A DNA stretch of 64,000 nucleotides from Vreelandella halophila (GCF_009856365.1 NZ_WMEX01000004.1:124001-188000); one strand, 5' to 3'. Shown: positions 1 through 11,338, counted from the stretch's first letter. The notes: generated by a model from the letters alone, not told the origin. Translations and numbers: made by a program.

Positions 1-191
1 TCCGCAAGTTCTGGCGCTTCACCATCGCCACTACTGCTGCTGTTGCCGGGGGGGTCCTCCCCGCTCGCGGTCTGCGGCATCTCGGAAACCCGGTCCTCCA
101 TGCGTAGTCCCTGCCAGCCGATTACGGCCGCGATTGCCACAGCGAGCACTGCTGCTGTGATCATGGGCATGGCATTGATGCGTTTTTCCAT
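1..191 (-). CDS. Partial N-terminus of a single-pass inner-membrane protein, possibly GspC
   Basis: Only the first 63 codons are present; the gene runs off the left edge. It starts at an ATG at 191, divergent from gspE. The visible part has a short basic cytoplasmic end (MEKRINAMPM), one hydrophobic segment (about residues 11-28) and then a Ser/Gly/Pro/Glu-rich periplasmic linker. That layout fits GspC, the inner-membrane component linking the type II secretion platform to the secretin, and the neighbouring gsp operon otherwise lacks gspC and gspD. The HR and PDZ domains that would prove it lie outside the window, so another secretion accessory protein is possible. Confidence 0.5.
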   Translation of the reverse strand, partial: MEKRINAMPMITAAVLAVAIAAVIGWQGLRMEDRVSEMPQTASGEDPPGNSSSSGDGEAPELA

Positions 192-287
192 GGACAATCA
201 GCCCTTTCCGGTGACCGGGAATGACGGTTGCCTTCATTATCCCGGGATACTAACGTAACCACAAACCAACAGCGCACGGTTTGCGAC

Positions 288-1787
288 ATGGGCGAAACCC
301 TGAACGAGACCCGCACCACGGAGGCCAGACTGCCCTTCAGTTTTGCCCGACGCAATGGCGTTGTGCTGACACCGGACGAGCAGGGCGAACTGGAGCTTCT
401 GGTGCGCCCTGGTGCCTCGGCGCGGGCCATTGCCGAGGCCACGCGCCTGAGCCGCGGCCGTGCCCGCATCCGTGAAATGGAAGCCGAGGCGTTTGATGAG
501 GCGTTGACCCGCGCCTACCAGAACGATTCCGAGGAAGCCATGCAGATGGTTGAGGGCATCGGCGAGGACATGGACCTCGCCAGCCTGGCGGAATCGGTTC
601 CCGAAACCGAGGATCTGATGGAGCAGGAGGATGATGCCCCGGTCATCCGCCTGATCAACGCCATTCTGACCGAGGCCATCAAGAGCGGCGCTTCGGACAT
701 CCACATCGAAACCTACGAGAAACGCCTGGTTGTCCGCTTCCGGGTGGACGGGGTCCTGAGAGAGGTGGTGCAGCCCAAGCGAGCCCTGGCGCCACTGCTG
801 GTCTCGCGCATCAAGGTCATGGCGCGGCTGGACATCGCGGAGAAGCGGGTCCCCCAGGACGGACGCATCTCGCTGCGCGTGGCCGGGCGCGAAGTGGACA
901 TCCGTGTGTCCACCATGCCGTCATCCAACGGCGAGCGCGTAGTGCTGCGGCTTCTGGACAAGGAGGCGGGGCTTCTGGAGCTGGATTCCATTGGCATGGC
1001 GGAGCGCGACCTCAGCCTGCTCAAGGATCTGGTCAACCGCCCCTATGGCATTCTGCTGGTGACCGGGCCAACCGGCTCGGGTAAGACCACAACACTCTAT
1101 GGTGCACTCACCGAGATCAACGACCGGTCGCGCAACATCCTGACCGTTGAGGATCCGATTGAGTACAACCTGCCCGGCATCGGCCAGACCCAGGTGAACC
1201 CGAAGGTGGAGATGACTTTTGCCCGGGGGCTGCGGGCCATCCTGCGCCAGGACCCGGACGTGGTGATGATCGGGGAGATCCGGGACCTGGAGACCGCGGA
1301 GATTGCGGTCCAGGCCAGTCTGACCGGTCACCTGGTGCTCTCCACACTGCACACCAACACCGCCACCGGCGCCATCACACGCCTGATCGACATGGGTGTC
1401 GAGCCCTTCCTCATCTCTTCCAGTCTGGCCGGCATTGTCGCCCAGCGCCTGGTGCGGGTGCTGTGCCCGGAGTGCCGGGAACCCTATACGCCGGATGCCA
1501 CCGAATGCCGCTTTTTGGGCGCCGATCCCGACAATCCGCCCACCATCTATCACCACGGCGGCTGTGACGCCTGCAACCAGCTGGGTTACCGGGGCCGTAT
1601 GGGCATCTACGAGGTCATTGGCGTCGACGAGGGCCTGCGGACCCTGATCCATGACCGGGCCGCTGAGCAGGCGCTCGAGCAGGCGGCGCGCGAACGTGGC
1701 CCGAGCATCCACGCGGATGGTGTCTCCAAGATCCTGGACGGCACCACCACGGTGGAGGAAGTGCTGCGGGTGACGCACCGGGGATGA
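288..1787 (+). CDS. gspE: Type II secretion ATPase GspE
   Basis: Cytoplasmic hexameric ATPase that powers pseudopilus assembly in type II secretion. The 499-residue product has the N-terminal GspE domain, then the ATPase core with Walker A GPTGSGKT (about residues 260-267), the Asp-box/Walker B region around DPDVVMIGEIRD and the His-box around TGHLVLSTLHT. The tetracysteine zinc site typical of GspE is visible (CPEC, then CDAC about 35 residues later). A TTG at 228 would extend it by 20 residues; I prefer the ATG at 288, which gives the family's usual length. It is first in a run of nine gsp genes and is followed 3 bases later by gspF. Confidence 0.95.
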   Translation: MGETLNETRTTEARLPFSFARRNGVVLTPDEQGELELLVRPGASARAIAEATRLSRGRARIREMEAEAFDEALTRAYQNDSEEAMQMVEGIGEDMDLASLAESVPETEDLMEQEDDAPVIRLINAILTEAIKSGASDIHIETYEKRLVVRFRVDGVLREVVQPKRALAPLLVSRIKVMARLDIAEKRVPQDGRISLRVAGREVDIRVSTMPSSNGERVVLRLLDKEAGLLELDSIGMAERDLSLLKDLVNRPYGILLVTGPTGSGKTTTLYGALTEINDRSRNILTVEDPIEYNLPGIGQTQVNPKVEMTFARGLRAILRQDPDVVMIGEIRDLETAEIAVQASLTGHLVLSTLHTNTATGAITRLIDMGVEPFLISSSLAGIVAQRLVRVLCPECREPYTPDATECRFLGADPDNPPTIYHHGGCDACNQLGYRGRMGIYEVIGVDEGLRTLIHDRAAEQALEQAARERGPSIHADGVSKILDGTTTVEEVLRVTHRG

Positions 1788-1790
1788 TCC

Positions 1791-2999
1791 ATGGCGGCAT
1801 TTGAATTCAGGGCTCTCGACACGCGCGGCAAGCAGAAGAAGGGCGTTCTGGAAGCCGACAGTGCGCGCGCTGTTCGCCAGCAGCTGCGGGACCGTGGCTG
1901 GGCACCGCTGGAGGTATCACCGACCCGTGAACGCCAGCAGCGCTCTGGATTCACACTGGGCCGGGGGCTGTCCGCGGCGGATCTGGCGCTGGTGACACGC
2001 CAGCTCGCAACCCTGATCCAGTCCGGGATTCCGGTGGAGCAGGCCCTGTCAGCCATTGCCAACCAATCCGAAAGACCGCGCATCAAGAGCATGATGCTGG
2101 CCATCCGCGCCAAGGTTCTGGAAGGCCATACCCTGGCAGGCAGCCTGAGCGAGTTTCCTTCAGCCTTTCCCCATCTCTACCGCGCTACCGTCGCCGCAGG
2201 CGAGCACGCCGGGCACATGGACCTCGTACTGAACCGTCTGGCGGACTACACCGAAGCCCGCCAGGAGGCCCGCCAGAAGATCCAGCTCGCGGCCATCTAC
2301 CCGGTGATTCTGACGTTCGTGGCCATCGCCATCGTGATCTTTCTGCTGACCTATGTCGTGCCGGACATCATCGAGGTCTTCGTGCGCAGTGGCCAGGAGC
2401 TGCCGGCGCTGACCGAAGGGCTGTTGGTCGTGAGCAGCTTCTTTGTGGACTGGGGCTGGCTGCTGTTGCTGTTGCTGGTTGCCGCGGGCATCGGGTTCCG
2501 GCTTGCACTGCGTCGCCCCTCCTTCCGGCTCAGAGTCCATCGGCAGCTTCTCCATATTCCCTTCATCTCCCGTCTCATCCGTGGCCTCAACACCGCGCGC
2601 TTCGCCAGTACTGTGAGCATCCTCACAACCAGCGGCGTTCCGTTGGTGGAGGCAATGCGTATCGCCGGTGAAGTGTTGTCCAATGAGTACCTGAAGGAAC
2701 GGATCCGGGAAGCGACCCAGTCCGTGAGCGAGGGTGGGTCGCTTAAAAATGCCCTGGAGAACACCGGGTATTTCCCCCCGATGATGATCCATATGATTGG
2801 CAGTGGCGAGGCCAGTGGCGAACTGGACCAAATGCTGGAACGCACGGCCACACACCAGGAGAATGACCTCCAGGGCAAGATCTCCGCACTGGTGGGGCTG
2901 TTCGAGCCGCTGATGCTGCTGGTGATGGGTGGGGTGGTACTGATCATCGTGCTGGCGATCATGCTGCCAATCATGAATATGAGCCAACTGATGGGTTGA
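1791..2999 (+). CDS. gspF: Type II secretion inner-membrane platform protein GspF
   Basis: Polytopic inner-membrane protein at the centre of the assembly platform, contacting GspE, GspL and GspM. The 402-residue length is typical. Two repeated T2SSF domains are visible (about residues 70-195 and 270-395). Hydrophobic segments lie near residues 170-195, 220-240 and at the C-terminus (LMLLVMGGVVLIIVLAIML). The N-terminus (MAAFEFRALDTRGKQKKG) is the classic GspF start. The ATG follows the gspE stop by 3 bases, so translation is probably coupled. Confidence 0.95.
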   Translation: MAAFEFRALDTRGKQKKGVLEADSARAVRQQLRDRGWAPLEVSPTRERQQRSGFTLGRGLSAADLALVTRQLATLIQSGIPVEQALSAIANQSERPRIKSMMLAIRAKVLEGHTLAGSLSEFPSAFPHLYRATVAAGEHAGHMDLVLNRLADYTEARQEARQKIQLAAIYPVILTFVAIAIVIFLLTYVVPDIIEVFVRSGQELPALTEGLLVVSSFFVDWGWLLLLLLVAAGIGFRLALRRPSFRLRVHRQLLHIPFISRLIRGLNTARFASTVSILTTSGVPLVEAMRIAGEVLSNEYLKERIREATQSVSEGGSLKNALENTGYFPPMMIHMIGSGEASGELDQMLERTATHQENDLQGKISALVGLFEPLMLLVMGGVVLIIVLAIMLPIMNMSQLMG

Positions 3000-3006
3000 G
3001 ACGTTG

Positions 3007-3450
3007 ATGACAATGAAACATGCAAATCGCAGTGGCGGTTTCACGCTGATTGAGATCATGGTTGTAATGGTGATCCTCGGGCTGCTGGTGGCGCTGGTGG
3101 CGCCGAATATCATGGGCCGGGGAGATGAGGCCCGCGTGACGGCCGCCGAGGCACAGCTGCGCAACATCAGCAGTGCCCTGGACCTGTACCGGCTGGACAA
3201 CAGCCATTATCCCTCCACGGAACAGGGGCTCGAGGCACTGGTTGAGAAGCCCACTGGTTCCCCCGAGCCCTCCAACTGGAACCCTGAGGGCTACATGAAC
3301 GCCATCCCGAAGGACCCCTGGGGCAATGAATACCAGTATGTCCAGCCGGGCTCCGAAGGGCCCTACGACCTGTATTCCTATGGTGCGGACGGCCGCGAGG
3401 GCGGCGAAGGCGTGAATGCGGACATCAGCGTCTGGGACGTGGAAGAGTAA
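3007..3450 (+). CDS. gspG: Major pseudopilin GspG
   Basis: Major pseudopilin, the main subunit of the periplasmic pseudopilus, processed by prepilin peptidase. A short basic leader is followed by the cleavage/methylation site G|FTLIE, with Glu at +5, and a hydrophobic helix (MVVMVILGLLVALVAPNIM). The 147-residue protein ends in a calcium-binding-type GspG C-terminal domain (DPWGNEYQY, then SYGADGREGGEG). An ATG at 3007 was chosen; a TTG at 3004 and an ATG at 3013 are alternatives. No prepilin peptidase gene is in this window. Confidence 0.95.
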   Translation: MTMKHANRSGGFTLIEIMVVMVILGLLVALVAPNIMGRGDEARVTAAEAQLRNISSALDLYRLDNSHYPSTEQGLEALVEKPTGSPEPSNWNPEGYMNAIPKDPWGNEYQYVQPGSEGPYDLYSYGADGREGGEGVNADISVWDVEE

Positions 3451-3457
3451 CCCCGGA

Positions 3458-4000
3458 ATGGGGCGCTGGCGCTCAGCAGGGTTCACGCTCATCGAGCTGA
3501 TGGTGGTGCTCGTTGTGGTTGGTCTTCTGATCAGCCTGGTCGGGCTCAGCATTGGCGGCGGCGGCGAACGGCGGGAACTCGAGGAGATGACGCGCAGCCT
3601 CTATCTCAGGATGCAGGCGGCCTCAGAGCAGGCTGTCATGACCAACCGGGAGATCGGTGTGCGATTCCGTGACGACGGCTATGGGTTTGTCCAGCTGGAT
3701 CGCGACCAGGCCCAGTGGACCCCGCTTCCGCGTGGCGGTCTCACCGGAGCCAGCATGCCCGAGTGGGTTGAGCTGGAGCTGATCACCGATGGCGGTGAGG
3801 CGGATGCCCTGGAAACCCAGGAGGAAGACCAGCCGGAACCGGACCTGGTGTTTTTCTCCTCCGGCGAGTCCACCGCCTTTGACCTCTACCTCTGGTGGGA
3901 AGGCGCCGATGATGGAAGTGCCCAGCTTCTGACCAGTGACGGCGCCACCGGGGTGGAATGGCGCCAGCCTGGCGATCAGGACTACAGGGAGCGCCTGTAA
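3458..4000 (+). CDS. gspH: Minor pseudopilin GspH
   Basis: Minor pseudopilin of the type II system. The N-terminus has a short leader and the site G|FTLIELMVVLVVVG, then a hydrophobic helix and a GspH-type globular domain (EMTRSLYLRMQAASEQAVM, IGVRFRDDGYGF). The ATG at 3458 gives 180 residues and puts the prepilin site about 10 residues in. An upstream in-frame start at 3416 would overlap gspG and give an over-long leader, so I rejected it. The middle of the domain contains an acidic insertion (about residues 112-132). Confidence 0.88.
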   Translation: MGRWRSAGFTLIELMVVLVVVGLLISLVGLSIGGGGERRELEEMTRSLYLRMQAASEQAVMTNREIGVRFRDDGYGFVQLDRDQAQWTPLPRGGLTGASMPEWVELELITDGGEADALETQEEDQPEPDLVFFSSGESTAFDLYLWWEGADDGSAQLLTSDGATGVEWRQPGDQDYRERL

Positions 4001-4389
4001 TGCCTGTCATGCCGGCCCGCGCGCGTGGCTTCACGCTCATGGAGGTGATGATCGCGCTGATGATCTTCGGCCTGCTGGCAGCCACACTGCAGCAGGTCGC
4101 CTCCGGCTACATATCCAATTACCGGCGCATTGAAAGCCAGACCATGGCCTCCTGGATCGCCCAGAATCGCCTCACGGAGATGCGCCTCCAGGATCAGATG
4201 CCCGCGACCGGTGAGTCCGATGATGAGGTGGCGTTCGGGGGCCACGAATGGGAAATCGAGACGGTGGTCAGCGCCACCGAGGATCCGGCAATACGGCGGG
4301 TTGAGATGACCCTTTACCGGGTCGCCCCGAATGGTGATCCCGTGCAGCAGCTGGTTTTCACGGGCTTTCTGGGGCAGCGTAACCGATGA
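4000..4389 (+). CDS. gspI: Minor pseudopilin GspI
   Basis: Minor pseudopilin of the tip complex with GspJ and GspK. The prepilin site is G|FTLMEVMIALMIFG, followed by the family's WIAQNRLTEMRL helix end. The product is 129 residues, normal for GspI. The ATG overlaps the last base of the gspH stop (TAATG), a strong sign of coupling. The gene then overlaps gspJ by 4 bases. Confidence 0.92.
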   Translation: MPVMPARARGFTLMEVMIALMIFGLLAATLQQVASGYISNYRRIESQTMASWIAQNRLTEMRLQDQMPATGESDDEVAFGGHEWEIETVVSATEDPAIRRVEMTLYRVAPNGDPVQQLVFTGFLGQRNR

Positions 4390-5117
4390 GCGGAACGGAT
4401 ACGGAAAAGGGCTTCACGCTGCTGGAGGTTCTTATTGCTGTGTTCATCACCAGCATGATCTCGCTGGGGGTATGGCAGGTCATGAACACCCTGATGAATT
4501 CCCGCGAAGGCATCGAAAGGGTCTCAGGGGCTTTCCGGGACGTACAGCAAACCGTCTCACTTCTGGAACGGGATCTGCTGCAGGCGGTCAAACGCCCGGT
4601 GAAGGATGCCTACGGCGAACGGCTGCCTGCTCTTACCAGCCGAATCAACGACTCCGAACTTGAACTGACACGCCAGGGCTGGCGGAACCCGCTGGGAGAC
4701 AAACGCAGTGAGCTCCAGCGCGTAGCCTGGGAATACGACGAACTGGAGGAGCGCCTGATCCGCCGCTACTGGCCGGTGCTGGACCGGGCCCAGGGCACGC
4801 GCAGCCGCGAGCAGGAGCTGCTCGGAAATGTGGAATCCGTGGAGGTGCAGTTCCGCGACAGTAATGGCCAGTGGCTCAGCCAGTGGCCGGGTGACAGCGG
4901 CGACAGCAGCGGATTTGCCGATGCCGAGGGCACAGAGGTACTGAGGATGCCCATGCCCCGTGCCGTGGAAGTGGTCATCGAGCATGATCGCTTTGGCACC
5001 CTGCGGCGGGTCGTCGCGCTGGGTGAACCCATGGCGATGGGCGCACAGGTTCCGGACCGGCGCAGACAGGCTGACGGAGACAGCGGGAACAGTGGGAACG
5101 GAGGGGAGGGCGAATGA
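4386..5117 (+). CDS. gspJ: Minor pseudopilin GspJ
   Basis: Minor pseudopilin, part of the GspI-J-K tip of the pseudopilus. It has the site G|FTLLEVLIAVFITS and the conserved FRDVQQTVSLLERDLLQAV helix. At 243 residues it is a little longer than average, because of a Gly/Asn/Glu-rich C-terminal tail (about residues 225-243). It overlaps gspI and gspK by ATGA junctions. Confidence 0.92.
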   Translation: MSGTDTEKGFTLLEVLIAVFITSMISLGVWQVMNTLMNSREGIERVSGAFRDVQQTVSLLERDLLQAVKRPVKDAYGERLPALTSRINDSELELTRQGWRNPLGDKRSELQRVAWEYDELEERLIRRYWPVLDRAQGTRSREQELLGNVESVEVQFRDSNGQWLSQWPGDSGDSSGFADAEGTEVLRMPMPRAVEVVIEHDRFGTLRRVVALGEPMAMGAQVPDRRRQADGDSGNSGNGGEGE

Positions 5118-6166
5118 GATCCCGCCGTTTCACACGCCAGCAGGGGGTTGCGCTGATCATTGTCCTGATGGCCTTTGCGCTGGGCTCGATCCTCGCCTCC
5201 GGCATGCTGACGCGCCAGAGCGTGATGATTCGTGGCGCCACCACCTACCTGGCCCAGAATGATGCCCGCAGCCTGGCACTTGGGGCAGAGGCCTTTGCCC
5301 GCCAGTTCCTGGCAAGGGACCTGAAGGGGGGAGGCAATACCCCGGAGGAAAACCAGGAGGGTGACCAGGGCACTGACGGCGAACAGGAGGGAACGGCCAC
5401 CCGCCGGGAAGTGGATCATCCCGGTGAGGACTGGGCACGGGCCGCACTGGCTCTACCGGTGGAAAAGGGCGTCATCGAGGCCCAGATCAACGACCTGCGG
5501 GGCCGGCTCAACCTCAATGCCCTGACGGAGGTGGACGGGACCGTGAATGAACGCCAGCGCAACCGGCTGGAACGGCTGCTGCGCGTTCTGGAGATCCGGA
5601 ATGTCAGGCCGGCAACCTTTGTGGACTGGGTGGATGCGGACGACCAGCGCAGTGGTGCGGGCGGTGCGGAGGACAGCGATTACATGCTCCTCGATCCGCC
5701 CTACCGGGCCGGTGATCAGCCGTTCGTCAGCGTGACCGAAGTGCGGCTCCTGGATGGCATGAGCGAAGCAGCCTACCAGCGCCTGCGGCCGCACATCACG
5801 GCGCTGCCGAACCGGGATGGCACGCTCAACGTCAACTTTGCCTCCACGGCCGTGCTACGCTCGCTGCACGACCGCATCAGCCAGGGGCAGGCGGAGAGCA
5901 TCCGGGAGACGCTGCGGGAATCTCCGGCTGAAAGCGTGGAGGAGTTCCTGGCGCTGCCGGAGTTCGCGGGTCTCGGGCTGGAACCGGATGGGCTCGGGGT
6001 GAGCACGGACTTCTTCGAGATCGCCGCAAGGGTCAGTGTCAGTGGTACAGTGTATCGGCTGGTTTCGATGGCCCAGCGCACACGCAATGGCACGATACGG
6101 ATTCTGTCACGGGATACCGGCAGAACCCAGCTGATCACGAAAGAACAGGTTCAGGCGTCCGAGTAG
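5114..6166 (+). CDS. gspK: Minor pseudopilin GspK
   Basis: Large minor pseudopilin that caps the pseudopilus tip. The N-terminus (QQGVALIIVLMAFALGSILASGM) is a prepilin-type segment without Glu at +5, which is the known GspK exception. The conserved GspK core is present (IEAQINDLRGRLNLNAL, TFVDWVDADDQRS, LPNRDGTLNVNFAS). An acidic Glu/Gly/Asp-rich insertion lies near residues 73-97. The length is 350 residues. The start overlaps the gspJ stop by 4 bases. Confidence 0.93.
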   Translation: MRSRRFTRQQGVALIIVLMAFALGSILASGMLTRQSVMIRGATTYLAQNDARSLALGAEAFARQFLARDLKGGGNTPEENQEGDQGTDGEQEGTATRREVDHPGEDWARAALALPVEKGVIEAQINDLRGRLNLNALTEVDGTVNERQRNRLERLLRVLEIRNVRPATFVDWVDADDQRSGAGGAEDSDYMLLDPPYRAGDQPFVSVTEVRLLDGMSEAAYQRLRPHITALPNRDGTLNVNFASTAVLRSLHDRISQGQAESIRETLRESPAESVEEFLALPEFAGLGLEPDGLGVSTDFFEIAARVSVSGTVYRLVSMAQRTRNGTIRILSRDTGRTQLITKEQVQASE

Positions 6167-6200
6167 GCGCCTGCGAACAGGGTCAGAGAAGACGGATAAT

Positions 6201-7490
6201 ATGGCCTATCAACTCTACATAAGGGCAGGTGCCGGAGCCGGCGAAGGCTCCGATGCCGATGTTTTTGACTGGGTGCTGCTGGATGCCTCCGGCCATTTCG
6301 GCGGCGAGGGGCAGGGCGACTCACGGGAGAACCTGGAAGCCCGGCTCGAAGCCATCGGAGTGGAAGCGGCAGAAGTCATCGGCATCATCCCGACACTGGA
6401 TGTCACCCCCTGTGCCGCCCGTATTCCCGGCCGCCAGAAACGCATGATCCGCCAGGCACTGCCCTTCGCGGTGGAGGAGCAGCTGGCGCAGGACATTGAT
6501 TCGGTCCATCTCGCCCTGGGTACCCAGAAGCGCAATGAGTGGCAGGTGGCCGCGATCGACCGTGGGCGGATGGATGCCTATGCGGCCTGGTTTGACACTT
6601 TCGGTTACCCGGTGCGCGCCATCCACGCGGACGCGATGCTCCTGCCGGCCGGCCAGCACCAGTGGACCATCCTCGTTGAAGGCAGCCAGGCGCTGATCCA
6701 GGAACACGACAGTGGCTGGTACGAGGTGCCTGTCGAGGGCCTGTCCGTATTCCTGGATTCGCTCATTGAGGCCAACGGCACCGAGGCACCACCGAGCGCC
6801 CGCGTTCTGGTGACACCGCAGGCGGCGGAGCAACACCGGATGGCCCTGGCCTCACTGGAACAGCACCCGGACGCCCTGATCCACGTGAAAACCCTGGAAC
6901 AGCTTCCATTGCACCTGATGGTGGAAAGCCTGGTAGCCGGACATGCGGAAGCGATCAACCTGTGCCAGGGGGATTACGCTCCCGAGTCCAGCGGGCATTC
7001 CCCTTTGAGACGCTGGCGGCCTGTGGCCATTGTGGCGGCAATTGGTATTGTCGCCCAGCTAGGCTTCATGCTCGCGGAGGGCATCTATTACCGGAACCAG
7101 GCGCAACGGTTTGATGAGCAGGCGGTCGCAATCTATCGCGAGTATTTTCCCGACGAAAGCGGCACCCATGCCGGCAACCTGAGACGCGTGGCCGAGGGCA
7201 AAATCCGCGCGGCCCGTGACGGAGGCTCCGGAGGCGATTTCCTGGCGATGCTGCGAGCCACTGGGCAACAGTACCAGGGCCTGGATGATCCGGAGAGTCT
7301 GCGCTTTGACACCATCCAGTTCAGCCGCAGCCGGGGCGAGCTCCGCATTGAGCTTCGGGGCGAGAGCTTTGCCCAGCTCGACGCCATGCGCAATGGACTC
7401 AGTGGCTCCGGATTCAGTGCCCGGATCGGCTCCGTGGTGAACAGTGACGACGGCACCGAAGCCCGGCTCACGGTCAGACAGGGAGGTTGA
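6201..7490 (+). CDS. gspL: Type II secretion platform protein GspL
   Basis: Bitopic inner-membrane protein that binds the ATPase GspE on the cytoplasmic side. The N-terminal part (about residues 1-255) is the actin-like GspL cytoplasmic domain, with the conserved KRMIRQALPFAVEEQLAQDID region. One transmembrane segment follows (about residues 274-291), then a periplasmic ferredoxin-like domain to residue 429. A 34-base gap separates it from gspK; it is followed by gspM almost without gap. Confidence 0.9.
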   Translation: MAYQLYIRAGAGAGEGSDADVFDWVLLDASGHFGGEGQGDSRENLEARLEAIGVEAAEVIGIIPTLDVTPCAARIPGRQKRMIRQALPFAVEEQLAQDIDSVHLALGTQKRNEWQVAAIDRGRMDAYAAWFDTFGYPVRAIHADAMLLPAGQHQWTILVEGSQALIQEHDSGWYEVPVEGLSVFLDSLIEANGTEAPPSARVLVTPQAAEQHRMALASLEQHPDALIHVKTLEQLPLHLMVESLVAGHAEAINLCQGDYAPESSGHSPLRRWRPVAIVAAIGIVAQLGFMLAEGIYYRNQAQRFDEQAVAIYREYFPDESGTHAGNLRRVAEGKIRAARDGGSGGDFLAMLRATGQQYQGLDDPESLRFDTIQFSRSRGELRIELRGESFAQLDAMRNGLSGSGFSARIGSVVNSDDGTEARLTVRQGG

Positions 7491-7495
7491 GCCAG

Positions 7496-8014
7496 ATGCT
7501 TGAGACAATCCGGAAGATCCCGGCGGTGCGCGCCGCGATTGCCCAGTATGATCAACTGAGCCACCGTGACAGACGCGCCCTGCAGATCATGGTCACCGCG
7601 CTGGCTGCGGCCATCCTGTATCTCGGGGTCTGGCAGCCCATTGTTGAGTTCCGCAGCGAGGGCTACGAGCGCATGCAGCAGTCCCGCGAACGGGTCGCCT
7701 GGATCAGTTCCCGGGAGCAGGCCCTGGAGCGCATTTCGCAGGTGAATGAAACCGGGCAGGGCGGCTCACTCGGTGATGCGGACCTGCTCAAGACCGTTAC
7801 GGATTCAGCGGACCGTTCCGGGCTCCCGCTGCAGCGCTTTGAACCCAGCGGTGATGATGCCATGCGGCTCTGGCTTGAGGCCGTACCGTTCACGGACCTG
7901 ACCCAGTGGTTGGGCCACCTCCAGAGTGAGTATGGCCTGACCGTGGATCAGGCCTCTCTGGACAGAACCGACAAACCCGGTCTGGTGGATGCCCGCCTGA
8001 CCCTTGAACCCTGA
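7496..8014 (+). CDS. gspM: Type II secretion platform protein GspM
   Basis: Small bitopic platform protein that partners GspL. The 172-residue product has a short cytoplasmic end, one transmembrane segment (about residues 29-45, ending LYLGVWQPI) and a periplasmic GspM domain. A GGGAGG sequence (7481-7486) lies 9 bases before the chosen ATG at 7496; an in-frame TTG at 7487 is less likely. It is the last gsp gene here: no gspD or gspN follows. Confidence 0.88.
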   Translation: MLETIRKIPAVRAAIAQYDQLSHRDRRALQIMVTALAAAILYLGVWQPIVEFRSEGYERMQQSRERVAWISSREQALERISQVNETGQGGSLGDADLLKTVTDSADRSGLPLQRFEPSGDDAMRLWLEAVPFTDLTQWLGHLQSEYGLTVDQASLDRTDKPGLVDARLTLEP

Positions 8015-8027
8015 CGTGGAGGTAGGA

Positions 8028-9392
8028 GTGTCGAAAACCCCTGATTACGATCTTGTTGTCATCGGAGCCGGATCCGGTGGTGTCCGGCTCGCGCGCATGG
8101 CGTCCCAGGCAGGAGCGCGCGTGGCCATTGTGGAGTCCGCAGACCTGGGAGGCACCTGCGTCAATGTGGGATGCGTGCCGAAAAAGCTCTTCGTCTACGG
8201 CGCCCACGTGCGTGAGGACATCGAGGACGCCAGGGGGTATGGGTTCGATGTGGCGGATGAAGCGATCCGTTTCGACTGGGCCACACTGCGGGACAACAAG
8301 ACGAATGAAATCCGGCGTCTCAACGATATCTACCGCCGCTTAATCGATAACGCGGGCGTTACCCTGATCGAGGGCACAGCGCATATTGAGGATGCCGGAA
8401 CAGTCAGGGTCGACGGCACCGCCGTAACAACAGAACGGATCACCATCGCCACCGGCAGCGAGCCGGTTGTGCCGGAGATCCCCGGCAGCGAACACGCTCT
8501 GGTCTCCGACCACATGTTCTACCTGGACAGCCTTCCTGAGACCGCAACGGTCTGGGGGGGCGGCTACATTGCCGTGGAGTTTGCGGGCATCCTGGCAGGG
8601 CTGGGCGTACGGACCACGCTCATCTATCGCGGGGAACGCTTCCTGCGCGGCTTTGACGGCGACATCCGTGATCATGTCGCTCAGGAGATGGACCGCAAGG
8701 GGATTGACCTGCGTTTCAACACCAACATTGAATCCATCACGACGTCCGGCGGGGACTATGAACTGACCCTGACCGACGGCAGTACCCACAGGACAGGCCT
8801 GGTCCTGGCCGCAACCGGCCGTGTGCCGCGCACCCAGGGTCTCGGTCTGGCATCCGTTGGCGTGGAAACCGACGAGGGTGGGGCCATCATCACCGATGAC
8901 CAGTTCCGCACCAGCGTGCCAGGCATCCACGCGCTGGGGGACGTGATCGGAACGCCACAGCTCACGCCTGTGGCCATCGAGCAGGCCATGGTCATGGTGG
9001 ATCAGCTCTATGGCACCGGGCTCAAGCGCATGGATTACACCAATATTCCCACAGCGGTATTCTGTCAGCCGCCGATCGGCACGGTGGGCCTGACCGAAGA
9101 GGAGGCCCGTGAGGCCGGCCATTCGGTCACGATCTACCGCACGTCCTTTCGGCCCATGAAGCACACCCTGTCCGGGCGCGAGGAAAAAGCGCTGATGAAG
9201 CTGGTGGTGGACCCGGATACAGATCGGGTTCTGGGCGCGCACATGGTCGGCCCCGAGGCGGGCGAAATGATGCAGGGCATTGCCGTGGCGCTGAAAGCCG
9301 GTGCCACCAAGGCGGTGTTCGATGCCACGGTTGGGATCCATCCAACCTCCGCCGAGGAATTCGTGACCATGCGCGAACCGGTCAGCGACTGA
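8028..9392 (+). CDS. gor: Glutathione-disulfide reductase
   Basis: Cytoplasmic NADPH-dependent flavoenzyme that reduces glutathione disulfide. It shows the FAD-binding GAGSGG motif, the redox-active disulfide GGTCVNVGCVPKK (Cys44 and Cys49), the second dinucleotide fold around GGGYIAVEFAGILAGLG, and the C-terminal catalytic HPTSAEEF. The length is 454 residues, normal for glutathione reductase. A GTG start at 8028 is chosen because GGAGGT (8018-8023) sits just upstream; a TTG at 8004 would overlap gspM. It probably reads through from the gsp operon but has no functional link to it. NADPH preference was not checked residue by residue. Confidence 0.9.
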   Translation: MSKTPDYDLVVIGAGSGGVRLARMASQAGARVAIVESADLGGTCVNVGCVPKKLFVYGAHVREDIEDARGYGFDVADEAIRFDWATLRDNKTNEIRRLNDIYRRLIDNAGVTLIEGTAHIEDAGTVRVDGTAVTTERITIATGSEPVVPEIPGSEHALVSDHMFYLDSLPETATVWGGGYIAVEFAGILAGLGVRTTLIYRGERFLRGFDGDIRDHVAQEMDRKGIDLRFNTNIESITTSGGDYELTLTDGSTHRTGLVLAATGRVPRTQGLGLASVGVETDEGGAIITDDQFRTSVPGIHALGDVIGTPQLTPVAIEQAMVMVDQLYGTGLKRMDYTNIPTAVFCQPPIGTVGLTEEEAREAGHSVTIYRTSFRPMKHTLSGREEKALMKLVVDPDTDRVLGAHMVGPEAGEMMQGIAVALKAGATKAVFDATVGIHPTSAEEFVTMREPVSD

Positions 9393-9400
9393 CACCGTGC

Positions 9401-11334
<1,934 letters not shown>

Positions 11335-11338
<4 letters not shown>

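Noticed and set aside
2160-3200. 346-codon open frame on the minus strand
   Set aside because: Crosses gspF and gspG in antisense; His/Gln-rich shadow composition.
8340-9395. 351-codon open frame on the minus strand
   Set aside because: Antisense to glutathione reductase, whose motifs are clear, and no family is seen in it.
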